64,000 nucleotides of DNA from Allomyces arbusculus (taxonomy: Eukaryota > Blastocladiomycota > Blastocladiomycetes > Blastocladiales > Blastocladiaceae): NCBI GenBank assembly GCA_027604705.1, contig JADHYV010000029.1:62001-126000 (forward strand). Reading direction: 5' to 3'. Under the pieces are notes generated by a model. It was not told the DNA's origin and made no database searches. It saw only the letters and a list, made by a program, of their open reading frames with translations. Made by a program: the position numbers and the translations under genes. Shown in pieces: positions 33,137 through 45,111 of the stretch; the first letter of the stretch is position 1; every line of letters begins with the position of its first letter.

Positions 33137-34170
33137 TTGGAGGAGAGGGTCGAATGAAGGTGGGATACCTATTGTATTTTGTTTCGTTGTTCAATATGAA
33201 TTTGTGTGTGGTATTTTTGTCCGGGATTTTCCTCGCACTTCCACTGCTTGTGAGATTCATTTGTACCTGGGATCAACGAAAACTCTTGAGCTTAATATTC
33301 ACAAACGATGTGTTGCTCCGGATATTAGACGGCACGAGGGGCGTGAAAAGGTAAGGACAGCTGTGCAAACGGAAACGCACATGCGAACCTAGAGTTGGGA
33401 TGGCGTCATAGACTTAATCAAATTCAACAGGCTTGCAAATCTATAGTTGCCTTATGCCAGCTGTCAAAAACACAATTTTTACCACGATTGCTGCGTCTTG
33501 CTTCGCCTCGCCGCATTGGCCTCCTTGGCCAATTGTTGCAGCACAGTCGTGTTGGCCACACCCATTTCCTTGACCATGCTCACAAAATCGATGCGGCCAG
33601 GTTGAGCAACACAATGGGCGTGCCCAACTTGACAAACTTCTCAAAACAGAGCGCAGCAAACTGCAAAACAACAATATCAGGCATCTGGAATCATGATCAC
33701 CTCGTCAGCTTCCACACGCACACCTGTCCCTCCCTTAACGCTATGCAGGCCGGAACAGGCTCACAATATCCTCGACCACTGGCTTCCCCCCTGCATGAAA
33801 ATCCGGGTACCACACAACGACATGCCCGTGCATGTGACTCCACTCACCCAAATCCACATCAAATCCGTGTCATGTCTGGTAAGACCGCATCCAGACATTC
33901 CACAAATGCAGCAACATGCTCATCCTGGGACAAGCCTTTGCATGAGACTTGCCCACATAAGACGTCCATGTCACACAGGACTTGTCCCTTGAGATCACCT
34001 GCAATGGTGAAACTGAAAATCGATTTTCGATTGGGCCATTTCGCGTTCGCGGGTCCAAGACAGTCCAGCTCTCCAACGGTGAGACTGAGCGTTCGAAAAT
34101 AACTTGTCTTCGCCATTTACGCTTCCAGATTGACTAAAGATCAGTCACTCCAGTTTGATCTTTGGTCGCA
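33137..34170. other. Intergenic, no recognised gene
   Basis: Minus-strand frames (33,441-33,674; 33,859-34,116) look weakly protein-like, for example SIFSFTIAGDLKGQVLCDMD, but match no family I know and do not continue the ABCC gene (its second half is absent here). Confidence 0.4.
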
Positions 34171-37100
34171 CTACCGACAACTCCCTGGGCCCTTGTCATC
34201 CTCGACTTTGCCTCCACGGCTGCCTGCCGCCCTCCCAGTCTGACTGCTCGCTGCCCGTCCAGCAATGTCCGAAGACGACGGGAACGTCGTCGTGAGAGGG
34301 GCGCCAGCCTGGCGCAGCGGAGCGACTGTCGCCCACTCAACAATGACGGCCGGTGACGTGCTGCGTCGTTGTCGCGCGTAATCCACAAATCACAACCGCA
34401 AAAATGTTTGCGCTGGAAGCACAGGTGCGCTGCTTTGGCCGTACGCTGCCACGCCCGCCATTGCGCGTGTCCATGCGGCCCAAAGCACGCGTCAAACACT
34501 TGCCGCCCAACCTGCACGTCGAGTGCGCTGAGCGGATCATCGAGCAAGCACGTCGTGCCGCGAATAGACCGTACGAGCAATTCGAGTCGTTTCTTCTGCC
34601 CGCCCGACAGCGAGACCCCCTTTTCGCCGACCAAGCACAGATCGTCGCCCGGCAAGACTGCCAAGTCGAAATCGAGACACGTCGCGCGCACCACGGCCGC
34701 GTACTACTCATCATCGAGTGCCGCGCCAAACAGGATATTATCGCGAATGCTCGCGTTCAGCAGCCACGACTCGTCACTCACGTACGCGAGCGAGCCCACC
34801 ACGTCGACGTGCGGTGCCGGGTTGGCCACCGTTGGCACTGCCCGCATTTCGCCGAGAATCGCCGAGAGCAGACTCGACTTCCCGCCGCCGACTTTGCCAA
34901 TCATGCAGACGAGCTCGTGCGCGAGGAACGTCAGGTCGAGGTCATTGAGGACCGGGGCGGGCGCGGTGTGGTCATCGTTGTCGCAGTTCTTGATCCAGGA
35001 GAATATGCCGCGCACGCGCACGGCCTCGGCCTTGATGATGCTGGACGCGGCGATGGGTGCTGCATGCCGGTGTAGGTACTCGTTGTGCACTTCCTCGGCG
35101 GCCAGGAACTGGTAGATGCGGTTGAGGGAGACTGACGAGTCAACGATCAAGCTGATCACATTGGGCAGGCATGTTCATCGGGAACTGGAGAAGGTTGAAG
35201 AGCGACAGCGAGACAAAGGCCTTAGACGGCGTGAGCTGCTCGCACGACGTCAAGACTAGTGTTGGAGGGTACATCGCGTCAGTCCAGGTCGAAACGCACA
35301 CCTTACACTCACAGACTCGATCCAGCACGTACGGTAGACGGCAAATGTGGCAAACGCGACCGCAAACGGCGTACACATCCAAAAAAGCTCGTCGCGGCAT
35401 TCAGGAATCCGACCTTGCGAATATTGCGCATTTCCTCGTCCCGCACGCGGTCAATTCGGCCAAGGAAGAACTGTTCCCACGCGTAGAGCTTGATCACTTT
35501 GATCCCACTCAGAAACTCGGACGAGCTTGAGTCGGTGGTCCTTGTTCTTCATCTGGTCCTTCTGCATGACGCGCTGCCGCTTGGCCAGGGCCGTATTGAC
35601 GGGAATGATCAAAATCATGACGCGAGTCCAGCGAGGACCGCAGGCCCAAGCTGGGTTCAAAGCAGGGAGTGCGACATGCCGATCAGGAACGGGCCTGACC
35701 AGAGGCCAATGTGCAAGAAGGTCAGGACGTCCGCGAGCTTTTGCACTCGACCGACATGATGTTAACGAGCTGACCCGTCGACGACTGGCTCTTGGCGCTG
35801 AGCGAGAGCCGCAACGCCTTGTGGTAGACGGCGGCCGTCAACGCCGTGCGCAACTGCGTGCCAGCGACCAAGCACAGCCGGAAGTACTGGTTCAGTAACA
35901 TCGACTGCGTCATGGCGACGAGGATCATGCCGACGGCAACGGCGACGCCTTGCGGGACCGACTCGTGTGCGATCAGCTGCTGCAGGAGCGCCGGCTGCGC
36001 AAAGGCCATCAGGTCCTGCACAAACTTGAGCAATCCGGCCAACGCAACGTGGGCCCAATCACGACGACAATTGCGCAGAACAACGACAGCCCTTGGGGTT
36101 CACGAGCTCGCGGTTCCCGGCCGCGGTAAGCTTGGCGTAATTGGCCGCGGTCACCTGCGACGTGGCAAAGCGGTACAAGTCGTCGGCCCGTAGCACGTGC
36201 TTTAGCCCGCGGCGCATTGGGTCGTTGAGCCATCGAACGACAGCCGCGAGAAGATGTTGGCCGTCTTTTCCGGGCTCGCCGCGCCTGCGACGACGTGTTC
36301 ATCGTCATCAACGACCTGTGCGCCCGCATCGCCGCCGAGCTGCTCGTAATTGCCGCGCGACTTGGGAAGTTCGAGAACAAACGAGGCAAAGTAGAGCGCC
36401 GAGGTTGTGATGGCGAGCGCCGTGAGCGGGCCCAGCGGCACGTGGTGGAAGGCCAAGTGCTTGACGTTGAGCAGCGACGTAAAGAAACAGACGAGCCAGA
36501 TGACGAGGAGGATGTCGCCGACGCGCGCGACCGCGTATGTTCCAGAGCGAGGCCGAGAGCCTGTCGAAAAACGGGTGACTGGGTGAGCATGTCGTGTTCG
36601 GACCCGTCTTCTCTAATGAAATTTGGGACCGCTGCAAACATACCAGCGCCGCGACTTGCCCCGCGAGAATGGTTGCAGTTACGACCGAATGGTCGTTGGT
36701 GGCGAGCGCGAACGCCGCGAATTGCACGGCGATCAGGGCCGCAATGACCACCTAAACAGAGAAAGACAGTCAGCTTATACGCCACTGACAGCACACGCGG
36801 ATTCCGCGACAGCAACGCACCAGCTTGGCCCAGTAATGCCGGCCCCAATGCTCAGCCGAGACCGCAGGCCGTCGACTGAGTTAAATCATGCTCAGCGTGC
36901 TGACGACCAGCAGCAGCGCGATCGGCAAATTGTTATTGATTGCAGACTGGAAGCAGGTGGTCACGTCCCAGGTATCGTTGCCCGTCAGGTCCCAGGGCCC
37001 GAACCGCCGCGCGCCGAGCACCAGGCGGCGGGTGCGCCTTGATCGTTTCCATTGGTTGGCAAAGGAATCGGCAGGACGGGCGTTGAAGTTGGCACCAGCG

Positions 37101-37216
37101 TCGGAGCCGGCACCAACGTCGCAGTCACGGTCGGGATTGGCGCGACCAGTATCGACGTGGTCGGGATCGGCGGCAGCGGAGCCGATGACGTCTTTAAAAG
37201 TCGTCCAGTCGTACAT
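34171..37216 (-). pseudogene. ABCC (MRP-type) ABC transporter, truncated after NBD1 and frameshifted
   Basis: Multi-exon gene for an ABCC exporter. From the 5' end: NDTWDVTTCFQS (36,950), TMD0-like helices (VVIAALIAVQFAAFALAT; GDILLVIWLVCFFTSLLNVK), TMD1 (AGLLKFVQDLMAFAQPALLQ, QYFRLCLVAGTQLRTALTAA, STGQLVNIMSVE, GIKVIKLYAWEQFFLGRIDR), then NBD1 with Walker A GKVGGGKSSLL, signature VSLSGGQKKRLEL and Walker B CLLDDPLSALD. After DVQVGRQVFDACFG the reading degrades, and TMD2-NBD2 are absent. Within TMD1, at least three single-base shifts and one stop (about 35,530-35,760), plus one shift near 36,055, break the frame. It therefore looks like a young pseudogene, still CpG-rich; sequencing error is the alternative. 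Coordinates start at MYDWTTFK (37,216). Confidence 0.8.
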
Positions 37217-37824
37217 GGTCGGGGACGGCCGCAAACCGAGAGCGAGGGCGCGCGGCGAGCGCGTAACGCTGCCAAAAGCGAGGATCAGGCAACAGCGCGG
37301 GGGGGACAGTCGTTGGTGAGGGTAGTGGTGTACATATACTTGTGGGTTCCTTGCATCTGAACCATGCGTGGTTGGTGAAGGTGGGTTCGAACTTCTCTGA
37401 GGAACATCCTCTCGTGGTGGTGTTGCCTTGTGGCTGTCCAATTGGCTGCCAGCTTCTGCCAGTCCCTGCATCTTGTTCAACTTGTGGAAAGAGTGCGCGC
37501 GCACCCAGCCGGCTATGGAAGCTCGACAGAGACGGAGACGCAAACCACCGTTGCAGACCACCCCGTCGACTGCTGCGGCTTCGCCAGACAATGAAATTTC
37601 TGGGAAAGTATCCACGCGCACGTTGCAGCCAAGGACGTCGGACGTGCCATTCCATATCCCGTGGACCTTGAGGACGTAGTGGCCTTGAGGTGCATATCGC
37701 TTCGTTGCACTTAACTTCCGTTTGTTCCCAAGGATCGGCAACCATGTCTTCATTGTTGCAGCCAGTAGAACGCGTCGTGTTCGTCTTGCTCTGTTACTGA
37801 GAAGTCCTTCTTTCCTCACCCCAG
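37217..37824. other. Intergenic; upstream of the ABCC copy
   Basis: A long minus-strand frame runs through here into the ABCC start and contains a protein-like piece (RYAPQGHYVLKVHGIWNGTS), possibly part of an older N-terminus or an unrelated fragment. Not recognised. Confidence 0.35.
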
Positions 37825-39552
37825 TCACCCTCCACCCGCCATCGACGGCACCACACTCTGCTTCCGACTCGCTCCCCTCGCAAACCCGCCACCGTCCGCC
37901 GGTGCCGACGCCGGCGTCGTTGCGCGCGACACCCGTCCCCCCGCGCCCGATGCGTCACTATACTCGACAATCCGCACCCCAGGCCCCTGCTGCGCGAACC
38001 GAGTGCGCTGCCTATCTTTATCCTCGCGCATAAACTGTTCGGCCTTGGCGGCAATCTGCGCAAGGTCGAGCACGCGGTCTTGGATCGCGGCGAGCTTTTC
38101 GGCGAATTGCGAGGACGCATCGGAGAGAACCGTCTGGCCCTGCCGCGTGCCGAGCCGCGAGTAGATGTTGTTAATGGCGAGTTTGGTCTCGGAGAGATTC
38201 CGCATCTACGTCCAGCACCGCGCGAGCGGCGGTCAGTAAATGCGCGGTCGGCGCGGTGGGCGGAAAAGTCGCGACGCACCCTGGCCTTCCCTGACAAAAC
38301 GCTCTCGGCCACCATGTTCTCAACCCGCGCCGACTCGGCCTTAGCCTTATCCAATCGTTTCTGCAATGCGCCCAGCTGCGAATTGTAAACGAGAATGCGG
38401 TCGTTCTTTTGCTTGATCAGATCGTTCAATCGGTTCGTCTCGGCCTCGATCTCGTCCAGTCGCTGCTGCAAAGTCTCTTGCAGGTCGTGGTTGGTCTCGC
38501 TCAGCGTGTGGTACCGCGTCAGCACGTCGTTGATGTGCGGCTCCTGCACGTCGAGGTAGTCGGACGGCAGCGACGAAATGACCCATTGTAGGTATTGCTC
38601 GTGCGGGCGGTGCATGGCTATCGAGCGAGGTGGAAAATGAAGGGTGGGGAGCGTGGGGAGCGTGAGTTGCGCTCAGGAATGCGAGAAACTCGCCGCAGGC
38701 GCGACGCGTACAGATCATGTGCTTGACGCGCTCCGACTTGGCCTGCTCTTGCCGCAGCTGGTCCTGCAACGAGAACAGTTCTTGCTCCTATATACCCGAC
38801 GTGCATGAGAACATCGCCCTCCCCTCCCCCCCAGCTATCGAAGCAAACTCCTCACCTTCTGCTCGCGCGACTTGCGCTCAGACAACGCCTTGGCCAGCGC
38901 GCGTTGCCGCTTGGCGTCATTCTCGCGCAAAAACTTCTCAAATTTCTGCACGCGGTCGCGCAACTGCTTTTGCTTAGCCTTCAATTCCTCGTGCTTTTCG
39001 CGACATTCGTCCATGCGCTTGGAAAACTCGGCGCGCTTCTTTTCGAGCAACGACTGCACGTGCTTGAGTTCCTTGCGCCGCCGGATCAGCAGCGTCGATT
39101 GGAGGTCGGTCGCGGGCGCGCCCGGGGTGCGCGACGCAGCGCCGGGGCCGAGGAAGGAAGTGACGGAGGATTCGAGGCTAGCGAGCCGCGCGCTGAGGTG
39201 AGATTGGTGCGAATTGGGAGAGGAAGGCGTGCGTGCGAGGGGCGTACAGCGCGCCGCCATGCTGCGTCAAGAACACGCCGCTCGCGTCCATATCGGCAAG
39301 CAAGTCCTCAGACGCGCCGGGACCGCCGCGAATCGAGTCTTGGTCAGCATCGCGTCCCTGGGACGGGATTCGGGACGCACGACGGCGTGGTGGCGTCGTG
39401 CTCGTGTCGGGGACGGAAACTGCAGGCGGCGGGACGACGAGGTGCGCTCGTGGTGAAGATGAGGATGCGGGCTTGCTGGTGATGCTGGGGCCGAGTAACG
39501 GTGCTGCTGGACCATTGCGGCCGCCGGCATGCGGGTGCAGATGTTGGGACAT
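37825..39552 (-). CDS. CCDC42/CFAP73-family axonemal coiled-coil protein
   Basis: Flagellar coiled-coil protein of the DUF4200 (PF13863) family, related to CCDC42 and CFAP73/MIA2, which help attach inner dynein arms. After a Ser/Pro/Ala-rich N-terminus starting MSQHLHPHAGG (ATG 39552), the coil reads HVQSLLEKKRAEFSKRMDEC, QLRDRVQKFEKFLRENDAKR and QRALAKALSERKSREQK. After an intron, YLQWVISSLPSDYLDVQEP, then RYHTLSETNHDLQETLQQRL and RILVYNSQLGALQKRLDKAK follow. A final exon gives NIYSRLGTRQGQTVLSDASS and ends at 37,825 with a Gly/Ser tail. At least three introns are needed: around 39,190, 38,640-38,830 and 38,205-38,300. The spacing HxxQSLLxKKRxEF ... KFxKFLxENDxKRxRA is diagnostic for the family. 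Confidence 0.8.
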
Positions 39553-40984
39553 GGCGACGGGGGCCGGCGTGAGACGGGTTGGTAACTGGAGGCTTGCAGA
39601 TTGTGTTGCGCCAAGTTGCGTGCTGAGGGGTTGGTGACACCTAAAAAATGAAGGGCAGCTGCGGCACGAGTTGACCAACGGCACCTGGTGGATAGACGAT
39701 CAATATTCGACACACACATGAACCCTGTGGATGTTTTAGTCTGCGCAGTCTTGCACATCTCTGGCCGGTCAGTTCCCGTTGGCGCCCATCTTGAAACCGT
39801 GGACAATTATTCAACAAGATTCAACGGGGCTCAGCGAGGCCAGCCTCCCAATACTGGGCCAGTTCTATGCGAGCTCCAGCTGTGCACCACCAGAAATCAG
39901 TTCGGCCGGATCGGTGGGCGTGACGGAGAATGGCAACAGGCAGCGAGTCACTGCTCAACGCCACTAATGGCTTCAAGTGCACAAATGTACATCCAAACCA
40001 TCAGGCTAGTACGCGAGACCGAGCATGAGCCACTTGAATTTGCCATGCACGCGTGCAACAGTATAGTATTGCACGAGCGTCTTGAGCACGGCATGGCGCA
40101 GAGAACGGCACGCGGGCCGGCGAACAGACCGCTTGGGAACTGTTCGAGCAATGGAGCACCATCGGCGTCGTCGTGTCGCTCAACGTGGCCGACGATAATG
40201 ATCGAGGACGAGACTGGGCAACTTGGCAAGAGTAAGCGGCGGACACGCCGACTTGGTCGCCATAGCGATAGTAACGAGACTTCTGGGGTCAACGGGCGTG
40301 ATCATTTTGCTTGCAGGTGCTGGCGCTGTGAGAGCATCGTCAACTGCAAACGGTTGCTGGGATTGCGACGAGTAGTCGAGGCAACTGGTCGAAAATGTAA
40401 GTAGGGAGGAGGGATGCAGCGAGCTGTCGTGAGAAGAGGGACGTTGATGGGCAAGCAGCGAGGAGCAAAGCAGCAAGCTTGATCGCTTGCACCTATGATC
40501 ACTTCGTGTTGATCTTGTTTGGGCTGAGAGCATGATAAGTCTATTGCCAAATGTTCCAAACTGCAATCCATCCGTCCACAAGATATGTAATTCTCATCTA
40601 TGCATGGCCTCCGCCACGGTGATGTACATGACTGCATGTGCACTTGTGCGCTGTTCTTGTTGTGGCCTCAAAGTGCACTTTCTGCCTGTTAAGGTGCGGT
40701 TTCGGTCAGAGCGTGGGGGTGAAATCGCTGAGCTACATTTGTACGCCAGCGTATTGGCCACGCTGTAGCCGGCTATTTCAGCGACATGGAGGAAGGCTGA
40801 GAGGGTGAACGGTTGAGATGGTAGCATGATTTGGTCTGATCGGTTGTGAGGCTTTGTGAAGAGTGATTCAAGAGCCGCAAGTCAACAACAGAAAATCAAC
40901 ACCGTTTGCTCTCAGCATCTGTCGCAGCATCAACAACAATTTTGATCATCATCGACGCACGCAGTTAACGCCGCACTACCAACT
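39553..40984. other. Intergenic, no recognised gene
   Basis: Open frames occur on both strands. A minus-strand piece near 40,080-39,990 is protein-like (QYYTVARVHGKFKWLMLGLA) but the surrounding frame is broken and no family is recognised. Confidence 0.4.
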
Positions 40985-42161
40985 ATGCGCTATCTTCTTG
41001 AACGGCTCTCAGCCGTCAATACGGCCCTTTTGTTGCCGCATCATTTGATTCCTCGCCCGCATCTGCAAAAAGCGCAGCCAGCATTCTACTCCATGCGTTC
41101 AGCACGGCGAACACTGCTCGCTTTGTGGCCTCTGCTCGTCATCGTCCAGTCCCTCTGTTGGAGGCCCATGCCACACCGCTGGCCCCGTCGCTCCGTCGCT
41201 CTCTGTGAAAGTTCGATATGACCCCAACGTTGTTTGGGCTCCTCTTGTTGCCACTCTTCACAAGAAGCCAATGCGCGCTCTTGCTGCTGTCGAGGCATTC
41301 CATTCGAGCAGCTTGTTGTGACCCCACCTGCCCGGCTCGGACTTAACCTGGGCCATTTGCCAAACACTTTTGTGAGCCACGCTCAAGGTGTGCAAACGGT
41401 TGCCGCTGCGCTTCGTTCGGTTCCCTATGCCAAGGAAGACCCGCAACAGGCGTGGACGAACTTGGTTGTCGTGCTTGTAACGGGTCTCGCCCACAAAGTG
41501 AGTATGAGCGACTTGATTGATGCCTGTTGACTCGCGCATTTGCATGGGCTGGTTTGCGTACGTTGTCGCGACTCTCAAAGCAACTACGGCACTTGACGCC
41601 TTGCAGCAACTCGCCGACATGGCTGTTCCTGTTATGGACAAGGTATCGCCTGGCACCCTTGAAGCGCTTTTCATCACACATGCTCGCGCGGGTGGTGTTG
41701 AGCGTCTTTCAGCCACGGAAACGATTAATGACGCCCCGGTTGCCACGGGTCACATCTCCCAGCGTATGTTTGGCATGGCTGCTGGCCCTGGCTCTTTGGG
41801 GCCAGTATGTGTTGCGGGTGCCACCGCACAACAACACGCTTGATTGCAACCCAGTTTGGAGGATTGGCGAGGTGACTTTGCCTTTGGTCCCAAGCTCCGT
41901 CATGCAAACCGTGATTATTGATGCGATTAGGCGACATGGCAATGTTGTAACTCTCCTCGATCGCAAATCGTCGCTGCACATGTTGGACGACAATGGTCCT
42001 TGGCCAGCTGAGGTGAAATGTTCATATCGCTAGTTGAGGCTCATTTCCGGCTCGCCGATCCTGATGAAGCTCGCGTTATTCTCTATGATCCCCGCGCGGG
42101 GAACTGGCTTCAGATGCGAAGTTTCGTGGTACTTTCTACATGCGGGCGTGTAGACATGGTT
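40985..42161 (+). pseudogene. Possible helical-repeat (PPR-like) mitochondrial protein gene, apparently broken
   Basis: Several forward frames look like parts of one protein: an Arg/Leu-rich, targeting-like start (MRYLLERLSAVNTALLLPHH), then VVWAPLVATLHKKPMRALAA, NLGHLPNTFVSHAQGVQTVA, KATTALDALQQLADMAVPVM, TLEALFITHARAGG, and EMFISLVEAHFRLADPDEAR. The helix-pair rhythm and the phrase LVEAHFRLADPDEARVIL resemble pentatricopeptide-type repeats. The pieces lie in different frames, and at about 42,010 the change cannot be explained by an intron of usual length. It is therefore either a decaying gene or one with introns I misplace. No function assigned. Confidence 0.3.
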
Positions 42162-43379
42162 ACCTAGGCGCATTGCTCAAGAACCCATACATTTGTCGTG
42201 CATTGTTTTCTGGACTTTTTCAAGTAATCGTGCTTTGAAAGTGTTATTACTTGGATGCAGCTGAATCTTGCTCTCCTAGCCTGCGTGTTTTTTTGTAGTT
42301 TGGCATTAGTTCTTTGCAGCACAAATTCACAGCAGAGTCTGAGCCCAACAGCACTTGGCTTGGCGCTGTGCTGGTCCCAGTTTTCCACCACCTCCAAGCT
42401 GATCTGAAGGTGGTCTGGATTTGAATTCATTTTTCCTGCAAGGCGTTCATGACCCATGCGACAATCCGCTCAAGCTCGCCATTGTGACCAAGCTGATGTA
42501 AACACTATCAACCGTTGTCAATACAAGTCAAGTCATTATCGACATCGTCAGATACAATCGAGCGCAAAATGGCACCTTTTGGCTGCAACCATCGGTCGAC
42601 TGGCCATTCATATCAGCGGTTGCAGTTTCACTCCAGGAGCCGCCATGAAGTCAGGTTGCAAGTCCTATCTTCCACAGGAAGCACAACACTTAACCGTTAC
42701 AATGAAATCCACGAAATATGATTGTAAGCAGCATGGCCCACTACCCATTTCGTCATTTTTTCTATGTGGTCGCGAGTGCCGCATCTCCGGTTGCACTGTA
42801 CGAAAATCGGACGAAAAGCACCATATGCATCAATGATCAGAGTCTCTGGACTTCTTCCTGATCGATTGCTGGCGCCTAGCGCAACAACACCTCCGGATGT
42901 CACGTTCAAGCTGCGCATGAAGCGGTTCCTGGACCGCCGGACATTTTTTTAAAGCGTGTGTTCTTTGATTCTTTCCTTCCAGCCAGACCAACTTGCCCAA
43001 TGCTTCTGCTTTTGTGGCGGTGGCTTCCTCTGATGCTTGGTCTTTGGCAGATTTCTAGCGGTCGTGCGCGCTCCACACAAATTGAGGATGTTGCACTCAG
43101 TATCATTTCCTTGCGAATCTGGCAGATGCAAAGTGGCAGACGGCAGTGGAAGTTCTTTACATACTCATCATGTCGAAGAGACGGTGACTTGGAGCCGGCT
43201 GGTCAAAGCCTCACGTGCACAACTGATATTTGGCACCATCACGACTGCCGACTTCCACCACGCCGCGATCAACCTCGACATCGACCAAGCGCGACCACGG
43301 CGACCGCTGCAACCAACCGCATTTGGAGTGGGACCTCACGGAAACCAGCCTCGTGCCCTTGTCGCGGCCAGATCTGACC
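42162..43379. other. Intergenic, no recognised gene
   Basis: Partly CpG-poor and AT-richer (42,280-42,440) with only short frames; nothing recognised. The 3' part is the presumed promoter of the Sam50 gene. Confidence 0.5.
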
Positions 43380-45111
43380 ATGAGCCCCAGCGACCATTCG
43401 GCCAGCGGTGCCGCGCCGTCCGCCAGCTATTTCGCGGGCTGGCCCGTCAACTATTTGGTAAATTGCACCAATACGCTCGACACCGCCATGTCCAAGTGCC
43501 AGTAATCGCGGACGAGGCGTGATCTGCAATCAAGTGCAACCACCAGAGTCCTGATACTGCTCGCCAATACCCCAATTCCCCGTGTCTAGCTGCACCGCCA
43601 CAAGGACGACCGTTGGCATGTGCGCCAGATCTTCTTCGACGATGCCTCACGCACGCGCCGCGCCGTGCTCGAGCCCTACATTCGCGACGTCCTGACGGCC
43701 ACGACGCTCGGCGAACTCGTGAAGCGGCTGAACCGTGCCGGCGAGCGGCTGCAGCACCTCGACATTCTCAGTGACGTCAAGGTGTTGCTCGACACTCCGT
43801 CGCAGTGGCCCGAGGCCGCGGGCCAACCGGGCGTGCTCGACGTGCACATTCGGTTCAAGGAGCTGAGCCGCGTGCGCATGGAGACCGGCACGCAGGTCGG
43901 CAATGCCGAAGGCAATGTCCATGCGTCGCTGCTCGTGCGCGACGTGTTTGGCCGCGCCGAAACGTTCCAGGCGAGCACGCTGTTTGGAACCAAGACGCAC
44001 TCATCGTTTGAGGTGCGATGCGATGCGATGCAAGACGCACGTCGATGCGGAATCCGCACTAGGCACTGACCACTTCGTTTTGTTTTTGGAACAGGCGATT
44101 CTCAGCAAGCCCATGATCCCGGCACCCGGCCGACTTCTGCAGCTGCACGCGCACCAGCTGCACAAGTCGTTCCAAGCCACGTCCTCGTACGACGAGTTGT
44201 CGCGCGTCGCCGGCGCGCGGCTCGTCCTGCCGCACTTTTTGCTCGGCAGCCACACGCTCGGGTACAGCGCGCACTGGCGGCAAGTGCTGAACGTGGGCGA
44301 AAATGCGTCGCTGTCGGTGCGGCACGAGGCGGGTCACTCGCTCAAGTCGGCCGTCACGCACAAGTGGGTTGCGGACTCGCGCGACTCAGCCGTGATGCCG
44401 ACCTCGGGTGCTCTGTTCAAGCTCGAGTCGGTGCGTTTGCTGGATACGAGACGGATCGGAGTTTATGACCGTCGACTGACCATGCGCGTGCGCGCACAAG
44501 TAGGAGTACGCTGGGTTGGGCGGCGACGTGAACCATGCCAAGAGCGAGCTTGAGGCTCAGGTCAACGTTCCACTCGGTCGCGGATTTGTACGGTTCCGAC
44601 TCGTCCCTTCGAAAAGGTGCTCCATGCGACTCACGACCCCCTTCCCGGCACCTAGTCCATTTCTAAAACCCTGCGCGTCGGTGCCGTCGTCCCCTTCGAG
44701 AACGACGTGCCACGCATTACCGACCGTCTCTTCGTCGGCGGGTCCACCTCGGTCCGCGGTTTCCTGCACAACGGCATCGGTCCCAAAGACGGCGCCGACG
44801 CACTCGGCGGCACGATCGCGTACCAGGCAGGCGTGTCGCTCTTCACGCCCATGCCGGGACTTGCCGACAAGAAGTGGCTGCGCGGCCACTTGTGGGCGAA
44901 TGCCGGGTCGGCCATGCAAATTGTCGACTTCACCGAGGCCAAATTGCGCGCGTTTGTCGAGGCCACGCCTTCGATCGCCGTCGGTGCGGGGGTCGCCGTG
45001 CATCATCCGCAGTGCCGGCTTGAGTTTAATTGGGGTCTCCCGCTCGTTGCGCGGCGCGGGGACGCGGTCAAGCCCGGGTTCCAGTTTGGGATTGGGATTA
45101 GTTTCTTGTAG
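43380..45111 (+). CDS. SAM50: Sam50/Tob55 mitochondrial outer-membrane beta-barrel assembly protein
   Basis: Core channel of the SAM complex, which inserts beta-barrel proteins into the mitochondrial outer membrane (Omp85 family, PF01103). Exon 1 (43,380-43,457) encodes MSPSDHSASGAAPSASYFAG and six more residues. Exon 2 (43,590-44,012) carries a POTRA-like domain and the first strands. Exon 3 starts at 44,095 (AILSKPMIPAPGRLLQLHAH), an exon near 44,504 begins EYAGLGGDVNHAKSELEAQV, and the last begins near 44,656. It contains the Omp85 signature FVGGSTSVRGF (barrel-lid lock) and ends with the C-terminal strand GFQFGIGISFL, with an aromatic residue near the end as in other barrels. All exon joins keep frame with GT-AG introns of 80-140 nt. 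Length is about 440 aa, normal for Sam50. Confidence 0.85.
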
